Positions 11,035 to 22,490 of a stretch of 64,000 nt of DNA are shown in pieces (within the stretch, counting starts at the first letter, position 1; each line of letters begins with the position of its first letter). The position numbers and the translations under genes were made by a program. The stretch spans positions 216,553,444-216,617,443 of the forward strand of contig JBAIZL010000001.1 in the NCBI GenBank assembly GCA_036971475.1, in the 5' to 3' direction. Origin of the DNA: Prosapia bicincta (Eukaryota > Arthropoda > Insecta > Hemiptera > Cercopidae). Below the pieces are notes generated by a model. The model was not told the DNA's origin. It did not search any database and saw nothing but the letters and a program-made list of their open reading frames with translations.

Positions 11035-11450
11035 AGGAGGTGGTGGTTACTCGACTTCACACCGGCCACTGTTTGTTAACACATGGATGTGACATGAGGA
11101 TCCACCACTGTGTCAGTTTTGTGGGAGTACCATCACAATTAAGCACATTCTGCTTGATTGTGATGAGTTGACCTATTTGTATATACGTTATGATCTTCGA
11201 GGTGGTTTTAAGGGACGATGTCATGGCTACAGTGTCCTCTCTTTCTTAAGCCAGCTGAATCTATTTAATAATATTTAAATTTTGTATAATTTTAGTTTCT
11301 TTAGTTTTAGATAATTATAAATAGTTTTAAACATTTATTTTATTTTGATTAGTTTCATTTATGGAACATTTATTTTAAATAACACTTGAAGTAGGTAATG
11401 ATAACCTTTATAGGTTTTTCGCCTGAAAAAAAACAAAAAAAATTCAAGAG
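11035..11450 (+). pseudogene. 3' end of a non-LTR retrotransposon with A-rich tail
   Basis: The C-terminal Cys-His domain is readable with one frameshift: LHTGHCLLTHG, then PPLCQFCGSTITIKHILLDCDE, followed by FLSQLNLFNNI and a stop at about 11277. This matches the distal ORF2 C-terminus of I/R1-type elements with RNase H. The 3' UTR ends GGTTTTTCGCCTGAAAAAAA near 11435. Confidence 0.7.
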
Positions 11451-11824
11451 TATAACCAAATAAGCATAAACAAATTCTTTATATTTAATTTTGTGGTCAA
11501 ATTTTTAATATTTTCTGCTCTGTCACTTGGCTCTTTTAAAATTTATTTATGTATATCTCGCAAATAAAATGTTTGATTTTAGTTTAAGAAAATTGTTTTT
11601 GTTAAAATGGTGATATTTCAAAAGTATATTATGGTTTAAATGGTAACTTTAGTATGTCCTACAACATCTAAAAATGACAGTTATTCAGTGTGCTTTCTGT
11701 CCAAGTTATAAACAAAGGAGCAAAGTTTGCATATTCACAAATGAATGTGAAAAATGAAGAGAGGGATGGATTGACAAATGTTGCTACTTCCAATGAAAAT
11801 TAAGAACAAAAATTAATGGAGAAT

Positions 11825-11945
11825 GTAAAGAAAGTCAAGGAAAAGGTTAGAGAAGTCAAATGGAGTTTAGCAGGTCACAGTAGTCAGAAGGATGATAGAT
11901 GGAATAAGATAAAAGCCCTACTCCAATGGAGACTATATTAATACA
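11825..11945 (+). pseudogene. non-LTR (RTE/L2-like) ORF C-terminal scrap
   Basis: Translates as KVKEKVREVKWSLAGHSSQK, then DDRWNKIKALLQW. This is the 'KxKWxWAGHxxRxxDxRWxKxvxeW' signature found at the C-terminus of many arthropod endonuclease-RT ORFs. About 35 codons only. Confidence 0.55.
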
Positions 11946-12945
11946 AAGAGAGACTGCAGTTGGCATAAGACATCAACAACATAGAAAGGAGTAACTAAAT
12001 CAAAGAGCAGCTATTTCCATTACTAGATCAAAAGGGGTCTAATAGGTAAATAAAGGAATGAAGAGTAGTGTACCCAAACATTTCACAAGCTTTGAACTTG
12101 ATTTATTAATACCAGCTGAGGCTTTTTTAAATTTTGTCATAAGTTTATATCTATCTGTCTATACGGTCTCCTTTTACCAACATTCAGTTTTTCACAATAC
12201 TAAACTCTGCTCTTATATTCAATTCCTAAGGATTTTCTCGTATTGAATAACCATTCCTTTGGTGTCTAGATAGAGTGTTAAATAACAAATCCACTCAGTG
12301 CCTTGCTCACCAACACAGATGAAAGATTTTCATGAATGCCATTTTTACCAATTTTCTGCTTAGCAATAACCCTGATATGGGAATAGATATAAGACCCTGC
12401 TTGCAGAGTTAACATCCTGCAGAGCGTACAATACCAAGCCCGTAAAATTGAATGGGCAAGAGCATGTGACGAGACAATATACAAAATCAAGGTACAGGCT
12501 CATGCCACGGGAGATCCGGGATTGGTTATAGAAGTCCATGATATTTACTCTATTGGACTTTAGTTTATCTACTAAGTCAGTCAGATCTTCTTGGATCTGC
12601 AGTGTCTTTTTTGTGGCACTTGCTGCAGGAATATGGGGACAGATCTTTTGGTCCTTGGGGTGGTATTATAGATGGGTGTTATTACCTGTTAAGTAGGAAT
12701 CTTTATAACAGACCTTATTTTAAATTCATTTGTGTTGATTCATCAAGGTTTTTTCAAAGTTTATTGTTAATGTCAAACTTTATAAAATTTACAATATATA
12801 ATTATGGTAGTCTCATCATTTAGATGGGAACTTAAAAAGTACAACTCAGAAAAAGGTTCTGTGGTTGAACATTGAGATCTGGCACATGAAGGCAGCGAAA
12901 GAGTACAAAACTGAAGAGCAAAGGATAGGCTAAAAAACCTGGCGA
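11946..12945. other. no recognisable feature
   Basis: Mixed sequence with short open frames on both strands that match nothing I know. Confidence 0.35.
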
Positions 12946-13725
12946 ATGTTTTACTTTAGTGTGAGAATAAAACTTCCCATAACGACAGACACACTTATCC
13001 ACAACACCTCAAACCACCCTATCCATCACAAACACGCTGCCTTCAGATCCACGCTCCATAGACTTAAAGAAGTCCCAATGACCACAGAAAACATAAACAA
13101 AGAACTAGACACAATTAAATATTTAGCATACACAAATGGATACAACACCACAATAATAGACAAACTATGGTACAAAATACAAAAAAAACACTACAGACAG
13201 GGAAAACAAATACATCACATTACCATTCATAAACAAAAAAACAAACAAAATAGCCCCCAAATTTCAAAAAATAGGTTACAAAATAGCATACAAAACCAAT
13301 AACAAATTACAATACAAAATACAACACAACACCAACAACAAAAATAAACTACAAGCACCAGGCGTATACAAACTAAACTACGACGAATGTAACAAATTCT
13401 ACATTGGACAAACAGGTCGCAGCTTTAAACAAAGAGTCGAAGAACACAAACATAACACCAACTCAACATTTTACAATCATTTAAAAGAAACAGGACACAA
13501 ATACACAGACATTTATCATAACTTAGAAATCCTATACAAAAACAAAAAAGGGCCACATCTCAACATACTAGAACAATATGAAATTTACAGACACACAAAA
13601 ACACAAAGTACAAACATATTAAACAAACAAACACAATACAAATCATACATACTCTTTGATACTATCGAAAACCTACCTTTAAAACCGTCACCGCTTGACC
13701 CAACATCTCCAAGCAGAAGACACTG
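12946..13725 (+). pseudogene. Penelope-like element, RT thumb and GIY-YIG region, frameshifted
   Basis: The frame from about 12964 reads KLPITTDTLIHNTSNHPIHHKHAA and LKEVPMT, the Penelope RT thumb ('TDTxIhxxSxHPxxHKxAa'). After a frameshift near 13305 a second frame gives GVYKLNYDECNKFYIGQTGR, SFKQRVEEHKHN and LEQYEIYRH, a GIY-YIG nuclease with its Tyr pair, Arg and Glu, ending at a stop around 13725. The RT palm is missing. Directly downstream is a hammerhead-like motif, so the 3' end is intact. Confidence 0.85.
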
Positions 13726-13762
13726 ATGAAGATCGGCACATAGCGATCGAAAACGTTCTGTC
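13723..13762 (+). ncRNA. hammerhead-like motif, best copy in the window
   Basis: CTGATGA (13723-13729), one A, stem GATCG/CGATC (13731-13735 with 13744-13748, perfect), GAAA (13749-13752), then ACGTTCT and the canonical cleavage triplet GTC (13760-13762). Helix III would be very short, as reported for Penelope-type hammerheads, and helix I is not obvious in a monomer. The extra base before helix II departs from the textbook core. Confidence 0.55.
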
Positions 13763-13998
13763 TCAGTAAGTTTTAACAAATTTACTAAATTCAAAGTTCG
13801 GATAGTCATAAACTATTGTTTAAGTGATTAATAAAACTTACTACTTCCCCTGTGACTCCTGCCTTATTCAATTGCTAATTCAGTTAAATAATTACGTTTG
13901 AACTTAACAAATAAAAAACTTATAGGAAAATTGAAATAAGTTACAAAGTAAGTAAGTGTGGCCTTACTGAAGCACAACGTTTTCAATGTGTATAGGCT

Positions 13999-14260
13999 AC
14001 CCTCTAGGAAAGGCTATCAACAAAGTTTTCATTGATCTCATCATTTAATGTATTGGTGTTAATGATTACATTTGTATTGCCTTTATCTGCTTTAATCAGA
14101 TTGAGGTTTATGCTTGATGTTGGCGGCAACTGGTCACTTACTTTATTTATTTCAATAAAATCTTCTTCAGGTTGTTTTCAAACCAAAGTTTTGTCAAGTT
14201 TTGCTAAACAATCTCAGAATTTGTCGTATTTAATAAAATATAATTCAATATTACTATGAT
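13999..14260 (-). pseudogene. Penelope-like RT N-terminal fragment (minus)
   Basis: Minus strand frame: LIKADKGNTNVIINTNTLND, the conserved 'KADKGNTTVIM' block that precedes the RT fingers in Penelope-like proteins, with an acidic stretch upstream. It breaks off at about 13998 into ATTGAAAACGTTGTGCTTCA, which resembles the 3' half of the hammerhead segment, so it is an internally deleted copy. Confidence 0.7.
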
Positions 14261-14657
14261 TACATCTACAGAGTCTCAACTAAATAACTATTGAAATCTG
14301 CTTAATTTACTGCAAAAGGGATAGACCTTACTCTAAACACTTTCTGCTTGCTTTTAAGTGCTCCACAAAAATTTTTTAAAATTTTTAGTATACATACATA
14401 CTTTATGTACGCTTTTACATTTTAAAGTTACTTTTTTATGCCTGTACATTTTAAAATAAACTCTTGTCTGAAGTAGTAATTATTTCAACCTTTCAAAATT
14501 CCTAAATGTTTACACTTTTCTTACTGATAGGTTATATTATTTTTTTAAATACTAATAATATTGAACTCTTGTAATTTTGTATTATTTTATAAGACTAAAT
14601 TAGCTTGGTATTTTTTTACCACTGTATGTAGTTTTGAAATTCTAAAATTATATAGAA
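14261..14657. other. no recognisable feature
   Basis: AT-rich spacer. Confidence 0.3.
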
Positions 14658-15346
14658 TTCACTAAAATAAATTGAACATATGTTGCCTATAGTAGTACTT
14701 TTTTTATCATTGAGGATGGCAGTTTGGGGAGATGTGTCCCATTGTCAACTCAGGCCATAACTGACCTCTTGGTTGTTTTAGGTTAGGGTGGGGGTGGTGT
14801 AGGATAATGGTGTATGTTTGAAAAGTATTGGGGGTTATAATGGCGAAAAGTGTATGTTAGCTATAATGTAATTGGATGTTAAGTATGTGTGTTGGATGTA
14901 GCTAGAAATGTTTGCATATTCCATATTGTTCAGTTGTGTAGCATTGATTTTATTTTGTTTGTTTGTTGTATAGAACTTGTGTACACATTTTCATATTGTT
15001 TGTATACAAATTCTACAAAAAAAAAAAAAAAAAAAATAATCAACATTAGACAACTGGACTACATGAAATATACAAACATTTCAAGCTATGCTCATCACAC
15101 ATAACACCCAATTACATTATAAGTCGCATACAAATTTTGACATTATAAACCCCAATGCTCTTTAAACATACACCTAATTACTCAATCCTACCCCCCCCCC
15201 CCCCCCAACCTAAATAACCAAGACGTGAGTTCTGGTCTGAGTTGACAATGGAACACATGTCCTAAAACCGTCAACCTCAATAAACAAAAACATGCTACTA
15301 CAGGCTAGTATAACATACAGATATATGTTCAAGTGCTTTTAGTGAA
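14658..15346. mobile_element. foldback element, family A, long copy (689 bp)
   Basis: Arms of about 330 bp. Left landmarks GCCTATAGTAGTACTT, GTTGACAATGG-type and GTTAGGGTGGGGGTGG return inverted on the right as (C)16 AACCTAAATAACC, GAGTTGACAATGGAACACA and GTGCTTTTAGTGAA. The loop holds an A20 run (15019-15038). The C-run at 15191-15206 is opposite a G-rich stretch in the other arm. Confidence 0.75.
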
Positions 15347-16186
15347 AAACTAGTAGCTCAAGTGAAGATGGAATCAAAATATATTATTTAGAATTTTTTC
15401 TTTGTTTCAGGTTTTGAGTCTCAAACCCAGAGCTTACAGGCTGCAGGTTAGTGTTAGCTTAAGTTTGTATCCATTGAATATGTTTTTCGTGATACCGAAT
15501 TTCGACATGTCTGTTTTACAATGCACTGAAGTATCTGTGCATCTGTTTAGAAATTAGCTATCATGTAATCTAACCTTGCGTCCATCATTATATTAGTTTC
15601 ATCTGTTATTAATGGTGATTATTTCAAAACATTTGTCACCTTAATTAATTCACTTTTCTTAGATGTCAGAATGGGGTTATAAAAGCCTTATTTGGCTTGC
15701 ATGTTTCTTCTATTTCAGGTACCCTTTTATTTCATATGTATTTTTATTTACAGTTTTTTAAATATTTTCAGGCATATTTTTAAAGTTTCAGATCCGGAGA
15801 AGCCCTTCCCCCAAAGTTAGTTTTAGGTTATATTAAGTTTCCGCCCTGGCTCTGACTGCTAATATTACAAAGATATGATGGAATTCCCTGAAATGTAATG
15901 AAATGGAAGTTTACTTACGTTCACTGACGATAATATCTGTAAACAGTTTCGAGGTTGGTGTTCTACCACTTTTTCCCTCTTCTATTTCATTGCATTTCAG
16001 ACATTTTTTAACAATCTGATTTAAACATATTTCTTTTTGAAACTTGTTTAACAGTACAGGTAAAAAAGTACATTTAAAATACAAATAAATAAATTCCATA
16101 CAAAAAATTAATGGTAATCCAGTTTAAGAAAGTTTATACCAGAATAAGTTTATATAATTTAACCAGTTTTCATCTTAAGTAAATTT
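15347..16186. other. no recognisable feature
   Basis: Unique-looking AT-rich sequence; nothing recognisable. Confidence 0.35.
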
Positions 16187-16201
16187 TTAAATATTTAAAA
16201 T
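16187..16201 (+). repeat. 15-bp target-site duplication, left copy
   Basis: TTAAATATTTAAAAT, repeated exactly at 18945-18959, bounds the non-LTR insertion. Confidence 0.85.
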
Positions 16202-18944
16202 CTATTTGGATGGTGTTGCTTAGCTGCCGGCAAAGCACGTCGGATGTCCTGAGAAGGACAGATAGAGAGGCTATGTTGCATCCTAGTGGGGCTTTCTCGA
16301 GGAAAGCTAATGCTGGCGTTTGGTTCACTGTGACAATTGCTCTTTTCGCACAAAATACACAGCTATCCAGGGGCAGGACGAGGACCAACCAGCTCACCCC
16401 CTTTGCAAAATCCCTTGGACGAAGCGCCTCACTCCACACGAGCAAAGGTTAACGTGCCGGTCAGATCTTCTATGTTACTGTGATGACCTGGATGACAAGG
16501 CCATCCTCATGTCAGAATTGGAGTACTGCTTAGCCGACTTGAAAAGCGCAGCTCCAGGAGATGACAACATCCATAATGAAATGTTAACTCACTGCTCGGG
16601 AAGGATGAAAGAACTAATGTTAAGCACATTCAACTCCATTTGGGATTCGGGCGAGATCCATCAGAATTGGAGGACTAGCAAAGTCATACCGCTTCCTAAG
16701 CCAAGGAAAGATAAATCGAGGATCGCTTCGTATCGTCCAATAGCTCTAACATCGTGCCTAGGCAAACTAATGGAACGCATCGTTTGTAAGAGGTTGTCAT
16801 GGAGATTGGAATCTGGGAACATGCTGGCCGATACACAATTCGGCTTTCGACGTCACAGGAGCACCACAGATGCGTTACTATACTTCACGAGTGAAATATA
16901 CAAAGGTTTCGAACGCAAGCATTGCACTGTAGCGGTGATGGTGGACTTTGAAGCTACATTTGATAAAATCCCCCACAAATCCATTGTACTTCAATGCATG
17001 AAGCTCGGCATTAAGGGTAAAATGCTTAAATTCATAAAAAACTTTTTGTGTGACCGGCTTGTGGTAGTCTCAGTCAACGGGGTAGATTCCTCGTCGTTTC
17101 GCATGGAGAACGGAATTCCTCAGGGCGGAATAATTTGCCTGTTACTATTCAATATAGCATTGCATGACATGGCCAAGGATTTCCCCAGGGAGGTTCGCAG
17201 CATGACCTTCGCGGACGCCGAGACCATTTGGGTGACGTCTTCCGACGGGGTGGAGGCTTCCCTCAGGATGCAAGAGGCTCTAGATGCACTGTCAAATTGG
17301 TGCTCCAAATGGTCGCTCTCAATATCAGTGGATAAAACCAAGTGCATGTTATTCACCAGGCGCAACAATCAAGCCACCTTCATCCCCGAGCTAACTATCA
17401 ACGGAAAGGCACTGAGATTTAACAAAAACCCAAAATTACTGGGAGTTGTTATGGACCCTAAACTTCGCTGGGGTAGTCACGTGAACTATGTCACAGAGAG
17501 CTGCTCTTCGAGACTCAATGCTCTAAAAGCGGTTGCAAGTCGTAACTGGGGAGCCGATACGCCAACCTTGAGAATGTTCTACCAAACTTACATAAGATCT
17601 AAAACAACGTACGCCTGCGAAGTCTGGGGATCTGCTGCAAAAACGCATCTAAAGAAGATCGAAGCGATCCAAGCAGCCTCCATTCGACTATGTTTGGGAT
17701 GTACAAGAACGACTCCTGTGGCAGCCATGGAGACGGAGCTGGATATAGAACCCATTCCTGTCTTTATAGACAGTCAAATATGGTTGAAGTTTCTAACTAC
17801 AGCTGCTAGAGGCTCAAGTTACCCTCTGCGTGTTATACTCAATACAAAGTGCCGTGTAAAACAATCTTTCTGCCACAAAATCAACTCACTGATGGAATTG
17901 ATGCCGGGATACACCACCCCAGAACAAATCCCCACGTTCTATGAGGAACCTCCAAATGACTGGCCTGAAATGATTATAAATCTGCAACTACCTCACGGCG
18001 GAAACAAGGGAGACCACAGAGAAGTGCTGAAAGCGGAGACTCTTGAAATGATTCGAACCCAGTACGACGGATACATAAAAATTTTTACCGACCGATCTCT
18101 GGATAAAGAACTAGGCATTTCTGGAGCAGGGTACTACAACGAGTCGAATGGAGATAGATTTTTCATCCCAGCGAACTCCAGCTCAAGTATGGATGCAGAG
18201 CTGCTCGGTATTAACGCCGCATTGTCGGGCTGTCTGGGGATGATGGCCAAGTCAAAGATATGCATCCTTTCGGACTCTAAGTCAGCTCTACAGTCGCTGG
18301 CTCATCCCTCCACTGGACCATATTCATTCCGTATAGCAGAAATCAGGAGGTTGATAAAAAAAGATCAATTGTGACGGAAACGAAGTCTGCCTTCAATGGA
18401 TCCCTGCCCATGTCGGCATTCCGGGCAACGAGGAAGCGGATGCAATAGCAAAACAAGCTTCTAGAATGAAGCCCACAAATAAGGAGCAGCACTCCCTACT
18501 GCACTGTAAAAATGCCGGGAAAAAGTACTTTAGAGACGCTTGGGCTGCCCAGTGGGAAGCTGAAGCGACTGGACGGCACCTGTTCCATTTGCAAAACAAA
18601 CTTGCATCGGCCGACAATTACAGAGACATCAAACGTCAAGTCGCGACATTTGCGGCAAGAGCCAGGATGGGACATCTGGTCACGGAAGCTTATTTATACC
18701 GGTTTAACCTTGCTGAATCACCTTTGTGCGCTCTTTGTGATGAGGAGCAAGACGAAACCATCGAGCACATTCTTCGGGATTGCACTTACCCCATCCCGGC
18801 GAGGGACCACATGAGGGTTGAACTGGAGAAGTGGCAGGACTTTTTCCTGAACAGAGGGCTGTGGAGTTTGGCGTTCCGAATATATAGTGGACATCGGGCT
18901 ATCGGCTACACCTAGAGCTGGACGCCTGGACTAAGAAGTACAAG
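16202..18944 (+). mobile_element. 5'-truncated non-LTR retrotransposon (I/R1-like, with RNase H)
   Basis: A 2.74-kb insertion flanked by a perfect 15-bp duplication and lacking a poly(A) tail (ends GGACTAAGAAGTACAAG). GC content is clearly higher than the surroundings, a sign of recent arrival. The endonuclease and ORF1 are missing, as expected of incomplete reverse transcription. Confidence 0.9.
16320..18915 (+). pseudogene. non-LTR ORF2: reverse transcriptase, RNase H, C-terminal zinc knuckle; inactivated
   Basis: Frame 16320-18374 holds the RT: SYRPIALTSCLGKLMERI (~136), FGFRRHRST (~174), DFEATFDKI (motif A, ~207), NGIPQGGIICLLLFNIAL (motif B, ~263), FADAE (motif C, ~296) and the thumb. 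It then holds RNase H: FTDRSLD (~589), DAELLGI and LSDSKSAL (~650). An A7 run at 18355-18361 shifts the frame; the next frame continues WIPAHVGIPGNEEADAIAK (RNase H end) and a Cys-His domain CALCDEEQDETIEHILRDC, stopping at 18915. Motif C reads FADA instead of F/YADD, so a catalytic aspartate is lost. Together with the frameshift this copy is dead. Confidence 0.9.
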
Positions 18945-18959
18945 TTAAATATTTAAAAT
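18945..18959 (+). repeat. 15-bp target-site duplication, right copy
   Basis: Exact repeat of 16187-16201. Confidence 0.85.
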
Positions 18960-19229
18960 TTTTAATTTAATATTTTAATTTTGATTTTCAAACTGAATTT
19001 AATACATATACTAACTTTTGAAAATTATAATGTGTTTATTCATAATTTGTGGAAACAAATGCTAGAGTTTCTAAAACTGAAATAAATTTCTGCATACATT
19101 AATTATTTACAACACTGCATGAAACTGTGAAATATGATCAGTGATTTGGTTTTTAACATCAAGAAGTGTTTTACTAGCAGAAATTACTTATCTTTCATCA
19201 ACAGATAAGTGAAATGCTCTGATGTGATA
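18960..19229. other. no recognisable feature
   Basis: AT-rich spacer between two transposon remnants. Confidence 0.3.
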
Positions 19230-19930
19230 AGGGACAGCTAAGTGTGTGACTGAGATCTTTTAAGGATGGAAGGGAACACATCAATGGTGAACCAGTGTTC
19301 AGAGCGGTCACAGACGTTTTAGTTCATGCTGTGAGGGTAAAATTCATGAAGGCCGATGATTCACTATTTCAACTCTAACACTAAAATTTCCAAATGCGAA
19401 TAGAAAAAGTTTGCTCAAAATTATATATGAAAATTTGTAATTTCACAAATTGTGTTCTCATTTGGTTCCCAAGCTGCTTACTGAAGAACAACAAATAAAA
19501 AGAATAGCTGTGTTCTTGATTTTTATAACAGAACAAAAAGAAGGTATCATCTTTTACAGAACATTGACAGAGGATGAGACATGGGTATCATATGACTCAA
19601 ACTTAAGTTGATGGGTGAGGCATATGTTATTACCAGTTCAAAGTCAATGCTATGCATATAATCTCAACATGCAAGGCTATAGCATACATGTTTTTGTATA
19701 GACATGATGTCTAGTTAGTCTATTATATGCAGCAATGGACAAAAATTGCAGCGTCACATTGTTCTACTCTAATTAAACATTGATGTGAACTTCAGAAAGA
19801 GCATTAAAAGCTTTGATGTACAGAATTTTGTTGCTGTAAGACAATGCCAGACCTCATTCTGCCAATAAAAAACCTAAAATATTTAAGGTAGGTATGGATT
19901 GACCAAATACAATTTTATAGAATGGCTTAT
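19230..19930 (+). pseudogene. decayed mariner-like transposase
   Basis: Scattered frames carry mariner landmarks in order: FKDGREHINGEP-like (19255), VPKLLTEEQ-like CLLKNNK (19465), LTEDETWVSYD (first catalytic Asp region, 19566) and DNARPHSA (second Asp region, 19843). Stops and frameshifts are frequent and the segment after the second Asp is lost. No clear terminal repeats. Confidence 0.7.
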
Positions 19931-19936
19931 GTAATA

Positions 19937-20640
19937 CAGTAATACCTCGTACTTACGCAATAGGTGGGACCGATAGCCGTTTAAGTCGAATTCACATAAG
20001 TCAGGATATAACTTTACATATTATCAGATAGGAAACATGTTTAATTGGGACCAAAGACTAAATAAATTAATAATTTAAAAGGAAAATGTGAATGTATTAA
20101 ACTCTTAAATACATATTACAACAAAAAATTATATTATATACATACATATTGGAACGAAGTAAGTAAAAAGAAGTTATTTTGACATAGAAGGCTTCAAAAA
20201 ATCTAATAAATTCGTTTGACAAATTGAAGATTCTTTCTTCTCACGCAGAATTTCCTCGTAACTCGCTAATTGTTTTTGTTTTGTGGGAGAAATATGCTCA
20301 TTGTTGGAGTATATGTTTTCCAAAATTTGTAACTCTGGCCCAACTAAACTTAGGCATTTTGTAAAGTTTCTAACCGTCATTTCATCTTCTACGTCAACTG
20401 TGTCTAAAGAATCTGCATTTCGGTCTTGTTCTAGCGCACACATTTCTATGAGGTCATCAATTAATTGTCAGCTCCTGGTTGTGTAAATCCAACAGTTCTT
20501 GAACATCATCATTATCCACTTCTAAATTGAGTTGTCTGGCAAAATCGACACGTTCTTCAATGACATCAGCAATTTCATCTGACTCTGGCACTGATTCCGT
20601 TTCAGTTTGTGATGAAAAAAAATAAACACACGTTTATCCA
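19937..20640 (-). mobile_element. Tigger/pogo-type element, 3' part
   Basis: The end at 19937 starts CAGTAATACCTCGTACTTACG, the standard Tigger-type terminal sequence, preceded by the target TA. The coding strand is minus. The other end is not visible. Confidence 0.75.
20174..20620 (-). pseudogene. Tigger-type transposase C-terminus
   Basis: Minus strand: ADVIEERVDFARQLNLEVDN, DDVQELLDLHNQELT, then after a frameshift near 20465 FTKCLSLVGPELQILENIYS and QTNLLDFLKPS. This is the acidic tail after the DDE domain in pogo/Tigger proteins ('LVEIARxLNLEVdedDVxELLexHxeELT', 'RQTtLdsFfKK'). The DDE domain itself is not present. Confidence 0.8.
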
Positions 20641-20894
20641 AACAAGATTCAAAGTTTTTTGTGAAATTTCATTCCAAGATTGTCCAATGATTGTATACTT
20701 TAAAGTCGTAAGACGAAAACGTTTCCTCTAAGTGTAAGTTAAAAATTTAACAACTTTTAGTTAACAAAAAGTCTAGTGGCAAGTAATAGAAAAAGTGTAA
20801 TAAGGCTTAAAAATTTCATAAATTACAGGCCTTCACACTGAAAAGAAGTCACTGCATATAAACTATTAGCAATGCATAAATGAAAGATATCATT
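20641..20894. other. no recognisable feature
   Basis: AT-rich spacer. Confidence 0.3.
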
Positions 20895-21297
20895 AATATG
20901 TTACACTTGCATATAATAGCACTTATTATTTTGTTTAATGAAGGAAGTGTCACTGGAAATATGGCATTGTCAACTCACCATAACTGCCTCCTAGTAGTTT
21001 GAGGAAAACCTAGTGGTGGGTTAGGATAGGGATATTAGGTGATTTTTGGAACAGTTTTAGGGTTAATAATGTGAAAAAGTGTATGTGAGTTATAATGTAA
21101 TTGGGTGTTGAGTGTAGCTTGACATTTTGTATATTTTATACTATTTGGTTGTGTGTTGTTTTTGTTTTGTCTATGTAGAATTTGTAAGTTTGGTGTTATG
21201 TAGTGAGGTTTGTGCATACGAGGTGTTCAGCAAAGTTTGTTTAAATGTTTTTAAAGTTGCTTATTGTAATTATCTTAAATTTACTGATTAGACTATA

Positions 21298-21595
21298 AGT
21301 AATTATTTCGTAAATAGTTGAATACTTTTGAACATACTTGCTAACGTGTTTCAAAACAATCATTTCATTTACGAAGCAGACCCTCTACTGCTGACAATTG
21401 CATCACTAATACCCTGTTCCATTATATAGTACGCAACCTGCTTAACCCCAAACCTTCTACACTCATAAATCATAGGCCTGCAACCTTGAGCGATTGCCGG
21501 CAGTAGAGAGTCAGCTTCGTAAATGAAACGATTGTTTTAAAACACAACAACAAGTATGTTCAAAGGAATTTACCTAGTTACGCAATAATTACTTG
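21298..21595. mobile_element. foldback element, family E (about 300 bp)
   Basis: Arms of about 105 bp: GTAATTATTTCG, TTGAACATACTTG, TTCATTTACGAAGCAGACCC on the left; GGTCAGCTT-type AGTCAGCTTCGTAAATGAAA, CAAGTATGTTCAA, CGCAATAATTAC on the right. Not related to family A. Confidence 0.7.
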
Positions 21596-21637
21596 TATTC
21601 ATATTTGTTGACTCCATTTTCACATCAGCTACGTATT

Positions 21638-22040
21638 TTCACTAAAACACTTATAAATATTTTACAAACTTGCCTATAGTAGCACTTACTTATATTTGTT
21701 GAGGACGGCTGTTTCGAGAGATGTGTCCTATTGTCAACTCAGACCGTAACAGATCTCAAGGTTTTTGTAGGTTAGGGGGTTAGGATGGGGGTGGGATACA
21801 TTGGTGGGGGTGTACTTTGTGAGCATTAAAAGTACTTTTCCACATCATAACTCTTAATGCTCACAAAGTACACCCACACTCCCACCATAATATCTCACCC
21901 CCACCCAAAACCCTAACCTACGTAAAACTTGAGATCAGTTACGGTTTGAGTTGACAATGGGACACAACTTCTGTCCTCAACAAATATAAGTAAAGGCTAT
22001 TATAGACAAGTTTGTAAAATATTTACAAGTGATTTAGTGA
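21638..22040. mobile_element. foldback element, family A, compact copy (about 400 bp)
   Basis: Arms of about 190 bp meeting near 21843: left TTCACTAAAACACTTATAAA ... GTACTTTGTGAGCATTA, right TAATGCTCACAAAGTACACC ... ATTTACAAGTGATTTAGTGAA. Long enough to form a cruciform. Confidence 0.8.
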
Positions 22041-22490
22041 ATTACTTATAGTAAATGTTTTTGTTTGCGAGTGCTTTTATGTGTTCTTGGTAGTTAATGG
22101 AAGCTGCTGGGCTATGTAGAAAGTGGAGCTAATGCAAGTTAGTCAGTGGAGTTATAAATGACTTTGTTTGTGGTTAGGTGTTGACTTTGTTGTGACAACA
22201 ACAAAGCTGTAATAAATGTGTGTAATAGCTGTGTGCTGTAATAACTTTACACTAGTTAATGACTATCCGAACTTTAATTTTTTGTAAATAATTAACATAC
22301 ATTTTCTGAGATCTAAATTCTCTAAAAAATCACCTAATATCCCTATCCCACCACACACCTGCCCTAACCTAAAAGAACTAATAGGTCAGTTTAGTGGAGT
22401 TGACTATGGGATGAATCTCACTAAACGACACCTTAATTAAACAAAAAAAGTAAAGTCTTACTGTAGCCCAGTTGTAACATAATAATATAT

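Larger units (their letters stand above)
20895..22490. mobile_element. foldback element, family A, opened by nested insertions
   Basis: The left arm (about 20895-21230; GATAGGGATATTAGGTGATT near 21027-21046) is matched inverted by the right arm (about 22320-22490; AATCACCTAATATCCCTATC at 22328-22347). Between the arms lie two further complete foldbacks (21298-21595, 21638-22040) and a Penelope 3' flank (22230-22320, minus). Confidence 0.65.

Noticed and set aside
15191..15206. Telomere-like or C-rich tract
   Set aside because: A simple C run in a foldback arm; no telomeric repeat unit.
16210..16452. 80- and 91-codon frames overlapping the start of the non-LTR ORF2
   Set aside because: Alternative frames of the retrotransposon; part may be its own upstream frame after a shift, but no separate gene is supported.
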